Assembly (NCBI RefSeq): GCF_000550805.1
Contig: NZ_CP004353.1
Coordinates: 1,550,001 to 1,614,000, forward strand
Source of the DNA: Corynebacterium vitaeruminis DSM 20294
GTDB lineage: Bacteria > Actinomycetota > Actinomycetes > Mycobacteriales > Mycobacteriaceae
Direction: 5' to 3'
Length of the DNA stretch: 64,000 bases
A program made the translations under genes and the position numbers. The stretch's first letter is position 1. Each line of letters begins with the position of its first letter. The notes beneath the pieces are model-generated. The model ran no database searches and was not told the DNA's origin. It worked only from the letters and a program-made list of their open reading frames with translations. Shown in pieces: positions 43,331 through 50,950 of the stretch.

Positions 43331-44050
43331 ATGGTCAATATCCTCCTCGTTTCTCCACGCACCGGCGCCGAGATCGCCGCCGCCGAGTACTCTGACGTCC
43401 TCAAGGCCACCGGCCTGAACACGGCTCAGCTCACTCAGCGAATGCTGGACGACGAGTTCAAGAGCGTGGGGGAAACCGAGGATTTCCAGGGGATCATCGT
43501 CGGCGGCAGCCCCCTGCTCGTCTCGAGCGAGGAGTACTCCGCCTGGCAGCACCGCGTCCACCAAGAGCTCGGTGCGCTCCTGGAAAACCCGCAGCCGACC
43601 TTCTTCCTCTGCTTCGGCAACACGCTGCTCGCGCACCTGACCGGCGGCACGATCAACCGCGAGTACGCCGAGAATTCCGGAGCGACCGTCGTGCAGCTCA
43701 CCCAGGCGGGACAGACGGACCGCCTCACCCGCGGCCTGCCCGAGGAGTTCCTGGCTCTGACCGGCCACACGGAGAACGCCGTCACCGTCGGCCGCGGCGC
43801 CGAGCTGCTGGCCACCGGCCCCTCCTGCCCGGTGCAGATCGTCCGCGCGAACGAGACCAGCTGGGCCTGCCAATTCCACGCCGAGATGGACGCGGCCGCC
43901 ATGCAGACCCGCATGGATTACTACTTCGACTACGGGTACTTCTCCCCCGCCGAGTACGACCACATCGTCCAGGAGATCAGCCGCCACGACTACTCGCCGG
44001 CCCACCAGGTGCTGCGCAACTTCGTCGACGTCTGCTCGGGCGCGCGTTAA
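43331..44050 (+). CDS. Class I glutamine amidotransferase-like protein
   Basis: A 239-residue single-domain amidotransferase of the GuaA-like group: the nucleophile region FFLCFGNTLLAHLTGG has Cys in the strand-turn but GNTLL replaces the usual GxQ, and the His-Glu pair appears as CQFHAEMD. Such stand-alone proteins are common next to acnR in corynebacteria (cg1739); substrate unknown. The ATG at 43331 lies 8 nt behind TAAGAT, fitting a leaderless transcript. Its TAA overlaps the stop codon of the convergent DUF1990 gene by 3 of 4 bases. Confidence 0.85.
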   Translation: MVNILLVSPRTGAEIAAAEYSDVLKATGLNTAQLTQRMLDDEFKSVGETEDFQGIIVGGSPLLVSSEEYSAWQHRVHQELGALLENPQPTFFLCFGNTLLAHLTGGTINREYAENSGATVVQLTQAGQTDRLTRGLPEEFLALTGHTENAVTVGRGAELLATGPSCPVQIVRANETSWACQFHAEMDAAAMQTRMDYYFDYGYFSPAEYDHIVQEISRHDYSPAHQVLRNFVDVCSGAR

Positions 44051-44670
44051 CCTGGGCGCGAGCCAGCCCGCCCGAAGCGCTCGTAGGCGCGCAGGTATCT
44101 CCTGGTGAGCAGCTTCTGTCCCAGCCGGGTCAGCGGCGGGCACAGCCTTGCCGCCCACCACCCTGGGGCGGAGACGGCCCTAATCGTCACAGTGACGGTG
44201 TCGTCGGCCCCCAGCGCGATGATGAACGCCTCCTCCCCGGTTTCCACGTGCCTAGGCAGCGTGCCGTACACGAACACGTACTCCGCGCGCGAGCCCGCGA
44301 AAACCGGCAGCTCGACTCGCTCGTTCAGCGCCGCCAGTTCCTCCTGCACGTCGCTTGTCGACGCCCAAGGCGCGCCGTCCGAGGAATAGAGGCGGTCGAC
44401 GAGGATGCTGCAGGGGTTGAGCAGCGGACCAAGCCGCAGCCGAAGCAGGGTCCCCTCCCTGCAGGCCCGCAACCCAGCCGCTCGGTGAACGTCGAAAAGC
44501 CTATGCGCAACCACCAACGAGCGAAACGCCTCGATGCCGCGCCCCACCTCGCGCGAGTAGACGTCTTTGTGCCACCTCCTGCCCGGCACCGCGACGTCCT
44601 CGCCGCGGGCGAGCGCCACGGAGGACAGAAGCAGCCGGTCGGGATAGGTGAGGCTTGAAGGCGTGTGCAC
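44047..44670 (-). CDS. DUF1990 family protein
   Basis: A 207-residue protein of the DUF1990 family, recognisable by VGRGIEAFRSLVVAHRLFDVHRAAG in its pattern (residues 45-70), the strand VFVYGTLPRHVETGEEAF and the C-terminal arginine-rich RRYLRAYERFGRA. Function unknown; the fold may bind lipids or small ligands. The GTG at 44668-44670 has TAGACT 7 nt before it (leaderless). It is convergent with the amidotransferase, sharing the sequence TTAA for both stop codons. Confidence 0.82.
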   Translation of the reverse strand: MHTPSSLTYPDRLLLSSVALARGEDVAVPGRRWHKDVYSREVGRGIEAFRSLVVAHRLFDVHRAAGLRACREGTLLRLRLGPLLNPCSILVDRLYSSDGAPWASTSDVQEELAALNERVELPVFAGSRAEYVFVYGTLPRHVETGEEAFIIALGADDTVTVTIRAVSAPGWWAARLCPPLTRLGQKLLTRRYLRAYERFGRAGSRPG

Positions 44671-44722
44671 TCTCGCCAGTCTATGCGGAAGCGTGGGCTC
44701 CGGTGGCGTAACATGAGAAAAC

Positions 44723-44992
44723 ATGTTTGCCATTATGACCGTCACGGGCGTTGACCACACCGGAATCATCGCCGCCGTCTCCACCGCGTGCGCGGAGATG
44801 AACGTCAACATTCACAATGTTTCCCAGACCCTCATGGGCGAGTACTTCACCATGATCCTCCACGTCGCCTTCGACGAGAACGAGGTCGACATCGCCACCA
44901 TCCAGAAGCGCATGGACGAGGTCGGTGAGAAGGAAGCGCTGGTCATCCGCATCCAGTCGCAGGCCATCTTCGACGCAATGAACGTGATCTAG
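44723..44992 (+). CDS. ACT-domain protein (UPF0237)
   Basis: An 89-residue single ACT domain (MTVTGVDHTGIIAAVSTACAE pattern at residues 5-25), expected to bind an amino acid and regulate a partner. The next gene, UPF0210, starts 15 bp downstream, the usual pairing. TAACAT lies 8 nt before the ATG, fitting a leaderless transcript. Confidence 0.92.
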   Translation: MFAIMTVTGVDHTGIIAAVSTACAEMNVNIHNVSQTLMGEYFTMILHVAFDENEVDIATIQKRMDEVGEKEALVIRIQSQAIFDAMNVI

Positions 44993-45007
44993 GGGTAGCG
45001 TCGCGCA

Positions 45008-46372
45008 ATGACTATTCACCACTCCAACTCGAGCATCCTCGAGACCATCGCGATGATCGAGAAGTACCGCCTCGACATCCGCACCGTCACCATGGGCATC
45101 AGCCTGCTCGACTGCATCCGCGGCGACATGGAGGCCACCTGCGAGGCGATCTACGACAAGATCACCACCAAGGCCAAGAACCTCGTCTCCGAGTGCGAGG
45201 GCATCGAGCGCGAGCTCGGCATCCCGATCGTCAACAAGCGCATCTCGGTCACCCCGGTCGCGCTCATCGCGCAGTCGGTCGAGGGCTCCCCGGTCGACAT
45301 CGCCAAGGCCCTCGACCGCGCGGCCAAGGAGGTCGGCGTCAACTTCATCGGCGGGTACTCGGCGCTGGTGGAAAAGGGCATGACCCCCGGCGACGAGCGG
45401 CTCATCCGCTCCATCCCGAAGGCGCTGACGGTCACCGACGTGGTCTGCTCCTCGGTCAACATCGGCTCCTCTCGCGCGGGCATCAACATGGACGCAGTTC
45501 GCACGATGGGCCAGGTGGTCAAGGAGGCGGCAGCGCTCACCGCCGATGACTCGGCCATCGCCTGCGCGAAGCTGGTCGTCTTCGCCAACGCCGTCGGCGA
45601 CAACCCGTTCATGGCCGGCGCCTTCCACGGCGTGGAGGAGGCCGACTGCGTGGTCAGCGTCGGCGTCTCCGGCCCCGGCGTGGTCAACCGCGCGCTCGGC
45701 GACCTCGACGGCGCGACCCTCAACGAGGTCGCCGAGGCGATCAAGAAGGCCGCCTTCAAGATCACCCGCGCTGGCCAGCTGGTGGGCACCATGGCCTCCG
45801 AGCGCCTCGGCGTGCCGTTCGGCATCGTCGACCTCTCGCTGGCGCCCACCGCCGAGCTCGGCGACTCCGTCGCCCACATCATGGAGCACATGGGCCTGGC
45901 GCAGGTGGGCACCCACGGCACCACCGCCGCGCTCGCGCTGCTCAACGACGCGGTGAAGAAGGGCGGCATGATGGCCTGCTCCCGCGTCGGCGGCCTGTCC
46001 GGCTCCTTCATCCCGGTCTCTGAGGACAAGGGCATGATCGACTCGGTGCGCGCGGGCAACATCTCCATCGAGAAGCTCGAGGCCATGACGGCGATCTGCT
46101 CCGTCGGCCTCGACATGATCGCCATCCCCGGCGACACCTCCGCGGAGCTCATCTCCGGCATGATCGCCGACGAGGCGGCCATCGGCGTGATGAACCATAA
46201 GACCACCGCGGTGCGCGTCATCCCGGTGCCCGGCACCAAGCCCGGCGACGAGGTCAACTTCGGCGGTCTGCTCGGCTACGCCCCGGTCATCCCGGTATCC
46301 ACCGTGGACAACGCCGAATTCATCAACCGCGGCGGCTACATCCCCGCCCCGGTCCACGGCTTCCGCAACTAG
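45008..46372 (+). CDS. UPF0210 / PFL family protein
   Basis: A 454-residue cytosolic protein of the UPF0210 family, structurally related to glycyl-radical PFL-like barrels but without a glycyl-radical domain. Segments [30 protein letters not shown] and [14 protein letters not shown] are family-typical. Its role is unknown; invariable pairing with the ACT protein suggests amino-acid-responsive activity (inference). Runs to a strong bidirectional terminator. Confidence 0.9.
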   Translation: MTIHHSNSSILETIAMIEKYRLDIRTVTMGISLLDCIRGDMEATCEAIYDKITTKAKNLVSECEGIERELGIPIVNKRISVTPVALIAQSVEGSPVDIAKALDRAAKEVGVNFIGGYSALVEKGMTPGDERLIRSIPKALTVTDVVCSSVNIGSSRAGINMDAVRTMGQVVKEAAALTADDSAIACAKLVVFANAVGDNPFMAGAFHGVEEADCVVSVGVSGPGVVNRALGDLDGATLNEVAEAIKKAAFKITRAGQLVGTMASERLGVPFGIVDLSLAPTAELGDSVAHIMEHMGLAQVGTHGTTAALALLNDAVKKGGMMACSRVGGLSGSFIPVSEDKGMIDSVRAGNISIEKLEAMTAICSVGLDMIAIPGDTSAELISGMIADEAAIGVMNHKTTAVRVIPVPGTKPGDEVNFGGLLGYAPVIPVSTVDNAEFINRGGYIPAPVHGFRN

Positions 46373-46377
46373 CAAAG

Positions 46378-46414
46378 AACCGGCCCCACCTGCACATTCG
46401 GTGGGGCCGGTTTT
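46378..46414. terminator. Bidirectional terminator
   Basis: AACCGGCCCCACC/GGTGGGGCCGGTT, 13 bp perfect, then TTTCT; separates UPF0210 from the convergent DUF4126 gene. Confidence 0.93.
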
Positions 46415-47014
46415 CTAGTAGCTGAGCTCTCGTTGCCTTCGCTTGTCGACGCGCTGGCGAAACTTGACCACCATCCAGACAACCGGCGCTAGGACGATAG
46501 CAAGCACCACGAGCACGAGCACGGGGGCGAAGATGGCGGTGGCGGTCAGCGACGCCGCGACGACGTCCTCGGCGGTGGACACCACCGGCGCCCCGAGCCC
46601 CGCTGTTCCCGCGTTGACCGCCGGGCGCGCCGTCGTCTTGAACAGATGCATGGCCAGCGCCACGGCAAAGCCCACCACGAGTAGGACCCACGTCTTCGGC
46701 TCCGAGAACACCGAGCCGCTGCTTACCGTCTCGTCCGCGAAGGCGGAGGCGAACATCAGCCCGCCGGAGGTGGGTCGGATGAGTGTCTGGATGACGTCGT
46801 TGACCGAGTCCACCGCGGGTACCTTGTCGGCGACGATCTCGATGAGCAGAAGCGCCCCCACGATCGACAGCAGGATCGGATCCGTGAGCCACATCCACCC
46901 CTCGGGCAGGCTCACGAAGTCGGTGTACCGAGCGAGCAGCCCGTAGGCAAGCAGCGGAATGTAGGCGTTGAGCCCGGCGGAGGTGGCCAGGCCGATGGCG
47001 GTAGATAAACCCAT
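46415..47014 (-). CDS. DUF4126 family membrane protein
   Basis: A 199-residue protein with four or five hydrophobic segments. The DUF4126 hallmark is the start GLSTAIGLATSAGLNAYIPLL and the motif DKVPAVDSVND; a basic tail ends KRRQRELSY. Function unknown. The coding end contains a degenerate copy of the dispersed repeat (46438-46453). Confidence 0.87.
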   Translation of the reverse strand: MGLSTAIGLATSAGLNAYIPLLAYGLLARYTDFVSLPEGWMWLTDPILLSIVGALLLIEIVADKVPAVDSVNDVIQTLIRPTSGGLMFASAFADETVSSGSVFSEPKTWVLLVVGFAVALAMHLFKTTARPAVNAGTAGLGAPVVSTAEDVVAASLTATAIFAPVLVLVVLAIVLAPVVWMVVKFRQRVDKRRQRELSY

Positions 47015-47096
47015 GGCACCTAGTAAAGCACACCCTTAACAAATACTTGGCTTAGCCCAAGAAACGAGGGTGATTATCGGTGCTAGCTGCTCGCAC

Positions 47097-47393
47097 TTAC
47101 TCGGCCGAGTCCTTCTTGATCCCTCCAAGAAGGAACGCCAACGGACCAAACGTGCCCACCAAGGTGGTGATCAGGGTCCAGAGCGCCTTCGGCCCGCGGA
47201 TGCGCTCCTTGGGCAGGTGGTAGAGGAAGTGCCACGCTGCTGCCTTAAGCCCCAAGTCGAGAGGGACGAGCGCGTAGATCAGGTTCTTTTGCTTATGGGG
47301 CAGATCCGACCACTTGGTCTTCTCGGCGCGCCCTCGCGAGCAGCAGGTGCAGTGGCAGGATTCCGACGAGGCGCATTTCTTGCGGCAGTTCAT
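47097..47393 (-). CDS. Small membrane protein with Cys-rich N-terminus
   Basis: A 98-residue protein. Residues 1-20 hold five cysteines (CRKKCASSESCHCTCC, counting six with the last pair), followed by a two-helix region WSDLPHKQKNLIYALVPLDL and GTFGPLAFLLGG, which resembles the PLD nuclease N-terminal-like small membrane proteins. The Cys cluster could bind metal or be an artefact of a too-early start. TACCAT lies 7 nt before the ATG, in favour of this start. Function unknown. Confidence 0.65.
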   Translation of the reverse strand: MNCRKKCASSESCHCTCCSRGRAEKTKWSDLPHKQKNLIYALVPLDLGLKAAAWHFLYHLPKERIRGPKALWTLITTLVGTFGPLAFLLGGIKKDSAE

Positions 47394-47466
47394 GGTGTTA
47401 ATGGTACGCCGAGAGTGAGGCCCAAAACTGACGGCCCGGGGTAGACCTTAGAAGGACGAACTCCCC

Positions 47467-48483
47467 CTACTCGACTTGTTTTCTCCGTCTTATTGCCTCG
47501 ACCTCAGCTTGGAGCTGCCGCATATCGATCTCATTGACCTCTCGATCACGTCGGTCAAGATACGCATCCCATTCGGTATTTGCCTTGTCCATTGCCTGCT
47601 CGTGACTGCGCGTTCCATTGCCTTCGAGAACCTCGCGATCATTGAAAACGAGCCAAGCATCCGTCTTCGCCATCCAATCTTTCAACAGCATCGTCTTCCT
47701 CATTTCCGCCTGGTCTTCCGCGTAATCAAGAAACATTGACGTTAATCGCCTCATTCTCCTTGACTCGTCTTCCGTGAGGAAATTCTTTGCCACTTTCATG
47801 TCACCCTTGTGCGGTTCTTCGCCCGACCAAACTGTGAGTCCAGCATTGGGCTTGTCACGGTCCGCACGTGAATAAATGAGTTCTGCAGCGGTTTGCCCAT
47901 GGGTTGCAAAGTGGAGTCTGTTTTGAATACCCGCGAAGAATCTCCGTACTGTTTCGTACGACTTGGTCTCTTCGTAATCTGCGCTGGTCGCTGCGATAAC
48001 GTCACAGACCTTTCTGAAGAATTGGCGCTCCGACGTGCGAATTTCGCGAACGCGCTCGAGAAGTTCGTCAAAGTGAGAGTCTGCCCCGTCGTTCTTCAGA
48101 CGTTGATCATCGAGCACGAATCCCTTTTCTAGATATTCTCGAAGAACCTCGGTCGCCCATTTTCTGAATTGGGTGCCACGTGGCCCTCGCACTCTGTAAC
48201 CAACGGCTAGAATCGCATCAAGACTATAGTGCTCGATACGCCTCCGAACGCTTCTTCCCTGTTCAAGAGCAACATTTTCCATTTTGGAAATAGTTGCTTC
48301 GCGCGAGAGCTCACCCTCCTCGAAGAGTGTTTTCAAGTGCTTGCTCACCGTTGGAACCCCAACGTCGAAAAGTTCAGCAATCTGCTTTTGGTTGAGCCAT
48401 GCTGTGCCCTCCTTTAATTGAAGACGCACCTGCGTGGCGCCATCCGCAGTTGTGTAAATGGCAATCTGATCAGGGGTATCCAC
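47467..48483 (-). CDS. RhuM-family protein
   Basis: A 338-residue protein of the RhuM (virulence RhuM) family: N-terminal winged HTH TAWLNQKQIAELFDVGVPTVSKHLK in pattern (residues 28-52), the family block RRRIEHYSLDAILAVGYRVRGPRGTQFRKWA, and a C-terminal helical region. Members occur on genomic islands and beside restriction systems; biochemical function is not established. Base composition is lower in GC than the core genes on either side, consistent with transfer. GTG start at 48481-48483. It lies outside the 24-bp repeats of the adjacent element. Confidence 0.88.
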   Translation of the reverse strand: MDTPDQIAIYTTADGATQVRLQLKEGTAWLNQKQIAELFDVGVPTVSKHLKTLFEEGELSREATISKMENVALEQGRSVRRRIEHYSLDAILAVGYRVRGPRGTQFRKWATEVLREYLEKGFVLDDQRLKNDGADSHFDELLERVREIRTSERQFFRKVCDVIAATSADYEETKSYETVRRFFAGIQNRLHFATHGQTAAELIYSRADRDKPNAGLTVWSGEEPHKGDMKVAKNFLTEDESRRMRRLTSMFLDYAEDQAEMRKTMLLKDWMAKTDAWLVFNDREVLEGNGTRSHEQAMDKANTEWDAYLDRRDREVNEIDMRQLQAEVEAIRRRKQVE

Positions 48484-48679
48484 TTAGATCATCCCATCTT
48501 CTCGTAGCATTCATCGTGAACTGACAGTGAGAACAGTCGATACCATCGTAAACTTCCTCGGCGACAGCTGGCGTGGCGGCGTTTGGCGGCTGCCACACTT
48601 CTGCAAGAACGCACCGCTCACAAAGGTTGTTCACTCGGCCGCGTTCCCATTGGCTTACGAAGCTCTCAACGTTACGCAC
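48470..48679 (-). CDS. Small hypothetical protein with two CxxC motifs
   Basis: A 69-residue frame that overlaps the RhuM start by 14 bp. It contains CERC and CSHC 28 residues apart, as in zinc ribbons, and a fragment VSQWERGR that looks like part of an XRE helix-turn-helix. It may be a small regulator coupled to rhuM or the tail of a decayed regulator. The GTG start has no good ribosome binding site. Confidence 0.35.
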   Translation of the reverse strand: MRNVESFVSQWERGRVNNLCERCVLAEVWQPPNAATPAVAEEVYDGIDCSHCQFTMNATRRWDDLSGYP

Positions 48680-48733
48680 ACACGCACGAGAATCCGCCTA
48701 GATAGGTCACAGAACGCAAGGATGCACGATTAT

Positions 48734-48757
48734 GTCTAAGCCAGCTCCACGATCTCC
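48734..48757. repeat. Left attachment-site repeat
   Basis: GTCTAAGCCAGCTCCACGAT followed by CTCC; differs from the right copy at two positions. It probably represents the former gene end displaced by integration. Confidence 0.8.
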
Positions 48758-48906
48758 GAGTAGTAGGTGGTGACTGCTTCAGCGGCGTCTCGGGCTGACG
48801 CGGCAATGCTTCCCTGAGCCTGATCTGTTTTGTTGTTGGCGTCGACGATCGCCATGACAGCAGCGGTGGCATCAGCGAGAGCAAGTCCCCACGGCCCACC
48901 AAACAT
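48736..48906 (-). CDS. Small hypothetical protein ending in the att repeat
   Basis: A 56-residue frame starting MFGGPWGLALADATAAVM, with GAGGTGG upstream as a ribosome binding site, rich in Ala. Its last codons (EIVELA-stop) come from the left att repeat and so equal the C-terminus of the ABC-F protein. Overlaps the preceding small gene by 35 bp. No family recognised; probably phage-derived. Confidence 0.4.
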   Translation of the reverse strand: MFGGPWGLALADATAAVMAIVDANNKTDQAQGSIAASARDAAEAVTTYYSEIVELA

Positions 48907-49054
48907 GGACCCCCACCTCATCTGTGGATCCTTCCTTGGCCTCAGCAACCTCATTCGGAGACGCAGTTGCATCCTTTGCACCAGTTGCAGCTGGCGCGGC
49001 TTTCCCGTCGGGGCCTTCGATGAAGCGAAGCCAGGGGCAGGTTTTCTTGTTCAC
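48872..49054 (-). CDS. Small hypothetical protein of the element
   Basis: A 60-residue frame starting at a GTG (MNKKTCPWLRFIEGPDG) with a strong AAGGAG 7 nt upstream. The middle is rich in Ala, Glu and Thr. No family recognised. The good ribosome binding site is the main support; it is followed by the overlapping 56-residue frame. Confidence 0.45.
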   Translation of the reverse strand: MNKKTCPWLRFIEGPDGKAAPAATGAKDATASPNEVAEAKEGSTDEVGVHVWWAVGTCSR

Positions 49055-49099
49055 TTTTCTTCTCCTTTTTCAGGGGTTTCCGCCCGTTCCGGGCATGAC

Positions 49100-49139
49100 A
49101 AAACCCCTAACCAGAAAACGTTCCCTGGTTAGGGGTTTT
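49100..49139. terminator. Strong bidirectional terminator
   Basis: Perfect 15-bp stem AAAACCCCTAACCAG/CTGGTTAGGGGTTTT with a 10-nt loop, giving A- and T-tracts on either side. Confidence 0.9.
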
Positions 49140-49142
49140 GAG

Positions 49143-49190
49143 TGCAGCCGCTGGGAATCGAACCCAGTCACCTACCAACTAGGCGGCGCT
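49143..49190 (-). other. tRNA-like remnant (D-arm joined to T-arm)
   Basis: On the minus strand: CGCC-TAGTTGGTA-GGTG, a D-arm-like hairpin, followed by the perfect T-arm CTGGGTTCGATTCCCAG and CGGCTGCA, like an acceptor 3' strand. There is no anticodon arm and no matching 5' acceptor strand. It may be a broken phage-borne tRNA; note that GTTGGTAGG also occurs in the IS21 ends. Confidence 0.3.
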
Positions 49191-49374
49191 AATCTTCATC
49201 ATCAATCCGACGGTACATCTCGTCACGGGCTAGGTCTAGCATGCCCAGAGCCATCACAAACGGAGGATTGCCTTGCGTCTCAATCTCAACAGCCATGTCA
49301 CCATCATCAGTGGCAACCATGTCAACGATGATGCGATGCAAAAGCACTCTGGACTCCCCTCTCAGCAACTCCAA
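49189..49374 (-). CDS. Small hypothetical acidic protein of the element
   Basis: A 61-residue frame with a TTG start, ending RRIDDED, acidic, with no recognised domain. Contains DMAVEIETQGNPPFVMALGM. It follows the 79-residue gene at 23 bp on the same strand, suggesting a small operon. Confidence 0.4.
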   Translation of the reverse strand: MELLRGESRVLLHRIIVDMVATDDGDMAVEIETQGNPPFVMALGMLDLARDEMYRRIDDED

Positions 49375-49397
49375 ATCACACGAGTTCTCCGCGAACG

Positions 49398-49637
49398 CTA
49401 TCCCAGCAAGCCATCGAGTCGGCGAATCTGAAGCCTCAGCAAACCTATCGGCTCGTTATCTTTCAGCCACTCCTCCACCGCAGCACGCTGCTCCACCGCA
49501 GGTTTCCCCTTCACTCCTAGATCATTAAGTAGCGCAGGCAGATTTGTCGGAGGATCGCCAGGCTTGCGCACGCCCAAATTATCCCAAAGCCGCTCTTGAT
49601 AGACCTTGAAAGCTAGTTCCTGCTCTGTCTCATTCAT
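49398..49637 (-). CDS. Hypothetical protein of the element
   Basis: A 79-residue soluble protein starting MNETEQELAFKVYQERLWDN, with charged helices and no recognised motif. The ATG at 49635-49637 is preferred over an in-frame start five codons earlier. It is upstream of the 61-residue gene. Likely phage or island derived. Confidence 0.5.
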   Translation of the reverse strand: MNETEQELAFKVYQERLWDNLGVRKPGDPPTNLPALLNDLGVKGKPAVEQRAAVEEWLKDNEPIGLLRLQIRRLDGLLG

Positions 49638-49765
49638 AAAACAACTCCACATGGACGATGGGCAGCTTGTCCTTTTCGACGCGCAATACCTTCATTATAT
49701 GAAAACGGCTATGAGCACTTCACATACGACAGAGCTGTAGAAGCTGGCGTTTACAAATAAGAAAA

Positions 49766-49803
49766 CGCCCCTCACCTGCCCTGGGAAGCATTGGTGAGGG
49801 GCG
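49766..49803 (-). terminator. Hairpin upstream of the integrase
   Basis: CGCCCCTCACC/GGTGAGGGGCG, 11 bp perfect, with TTTTC following on the minus strand. No leftward gene ends here now, so it may be a relic. Confidence 0.6.
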
Positions 49804-49901
49804 CACCGAAGAGGTGTTTCCGCCTCAACTCAGACACACATGTCCGGAATCGGCGCCTAGCGCACGACAACAGCGCTGGCTATCAAGGAGAAGCATACTA
49901 A

Positions 49902-50053
49902 ATGGCCATCCAACGACGAGTCCTCAAAAACGGAAAAACCCGCTCCATCGCACGCTACCGCGACGCCGGAGGCAAGGAACACTAAAAGACTTCGAGAAGG
50001 AACGCGAAGCCAAAAAGTGATTAACCGACTAGAAACCCGATGTTCGCCGAGGC
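49902..50053 (+). pseudogene. Tyrosine integrase, N-terminal fragment
   Basis: ATG at 49902 with AAGGAG 11 nt upstream encodes MAIQRRVLKNGKTRSIARYR, typical of the arm-binding domain of phage integrases. It hits a TAA at 49983-49985; shifting frame restores KTFEKEREAKK-like sequence up to a TGA where Trp is expected. The reading is then cut by the IS21 element at 50053. Confidence 0.8.
50049..50053. repeat. IS21 target-site duplication, left copy
   Basis: GAGGC, repeated at 52737-52741 on the other side of the element. Confidence 0.75.
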
Positions 50054-50176
50054 TGCTGGGTGCGGCTTGTTGGTAGGGGTGTTACGGGCCGTTGGTAGGG
50101 CCGGTTTCCGGCGAAGTGGTAGGGCTCGGCAACCAGTCCCTTTAGGTGCTAGTTGCCGAGTCGTTCGTGTGATCGG

Positions 50177-50944
50177 TTATTCGGCTGTACCGCGTACGGT
50201 GCTTGCGAGGTGCTGGCGCATGTCATAGTCACCGAGTTCGATGCGTTGTCCGGCGTTGAGTCTGCTAACCAGCGAGTCCGCGCCGACGGGGTCGGGCAGC
50301 TTTTTGATCCAGTAGGCGGCGGTTGTCTGGGAAACGATGATGGTCGGTAGTCTGCCATCGCGGTCGAATATGATCTTGGTTAGGTCTTCTTGTCCGCGCT
50401 GGTTGATTCCTATGGTCAGGAAATCATCGAGGATGAGCACATCAATGTTTTGTAGTCGGCGCATTTTGGCTACATAACGATCATCTGCTGGCGAGAAGGC
50501 CGCTAATTCATCGACGAGCTGATCCAGTCGATAGTAAGCGACGCTGTAGTCAGCCTGACAGGCGGCAACGCCAATGGCACAGGCAATGTAGGTTTTGCCG
50601 GCACCTGTCGGGGCAAGTACATGCACGTTGGATGGTTGATCGCGCCACGGAGTTGCGGCCATCCGCTTGAGCTGGCGTAAGTTCAGTCCTCGTTCATCAG
50701 GGTTGATGAGTTCGGTCAGCGTAGCACCGGGGTACCGGAACTTTGCCTGGGCAATGGCTTTGGTGATGTTGTTCTGCCGACGCTTGGTCGCGGTTTCTTC
50801 TACAGCCTTGAGGAAGATCTCCTCAGGTAGTGCGGTGTTGGTTTCATCGGCGGCGGCAAGGTTAAAGAAGATGTCAGCGAAGGTCGAAAGCCTCAGTTTG
50901 CGCAGTGTTGCACGAATATCATCGTCAAGGGTGATGGTGGTCAT
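50177..50944 (-). CDS. istB: IS21-family helper ATPase
   Basis: A 255-residue AAA+ ATPase that helps IstA choose targets and strand-transfer. Walker A is APTGAGKTYIACAIG (about residues 111-125), Walker B DVLILDDFLTIG and a later sensor region SQTTAAYW. Length is typical. It begins 6 bp after istA on the same strand, as in other IS21 elements. Confidence 0.95.
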   Translation of the reverse strand: MTTITLDDDIRATLRKLRLSTFADIFFNLAAADETNTALPEEIFLKAVEETATKRRQNNITKAIAQAKFRYPGATLTELINPDERGLNLRQLKRMAATPWRDQPSNVHVLAPTGAGKTYIACAIGVAACQADYSVAYYRLDQLVDELAAFSPADDRYVAKMRRLQNIDVLILDDFLTIGINQRGQEDLTKIIFDRDGRLPTIIVSQTTAAYWIKKLPDPVGADSLVSRLNAGQRIELGDYDMRQHLASTVRGTAE

Positions 50945-50950
50945 GATGGC

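Noticed and set aside
48527..48739. Plus-strand 70-residue frame antisense to the small CxxC frame
   Set aside because: No ribosome binding site, unusual composition, and it overlaps the more plausible minus-strand frame and the att repeat.
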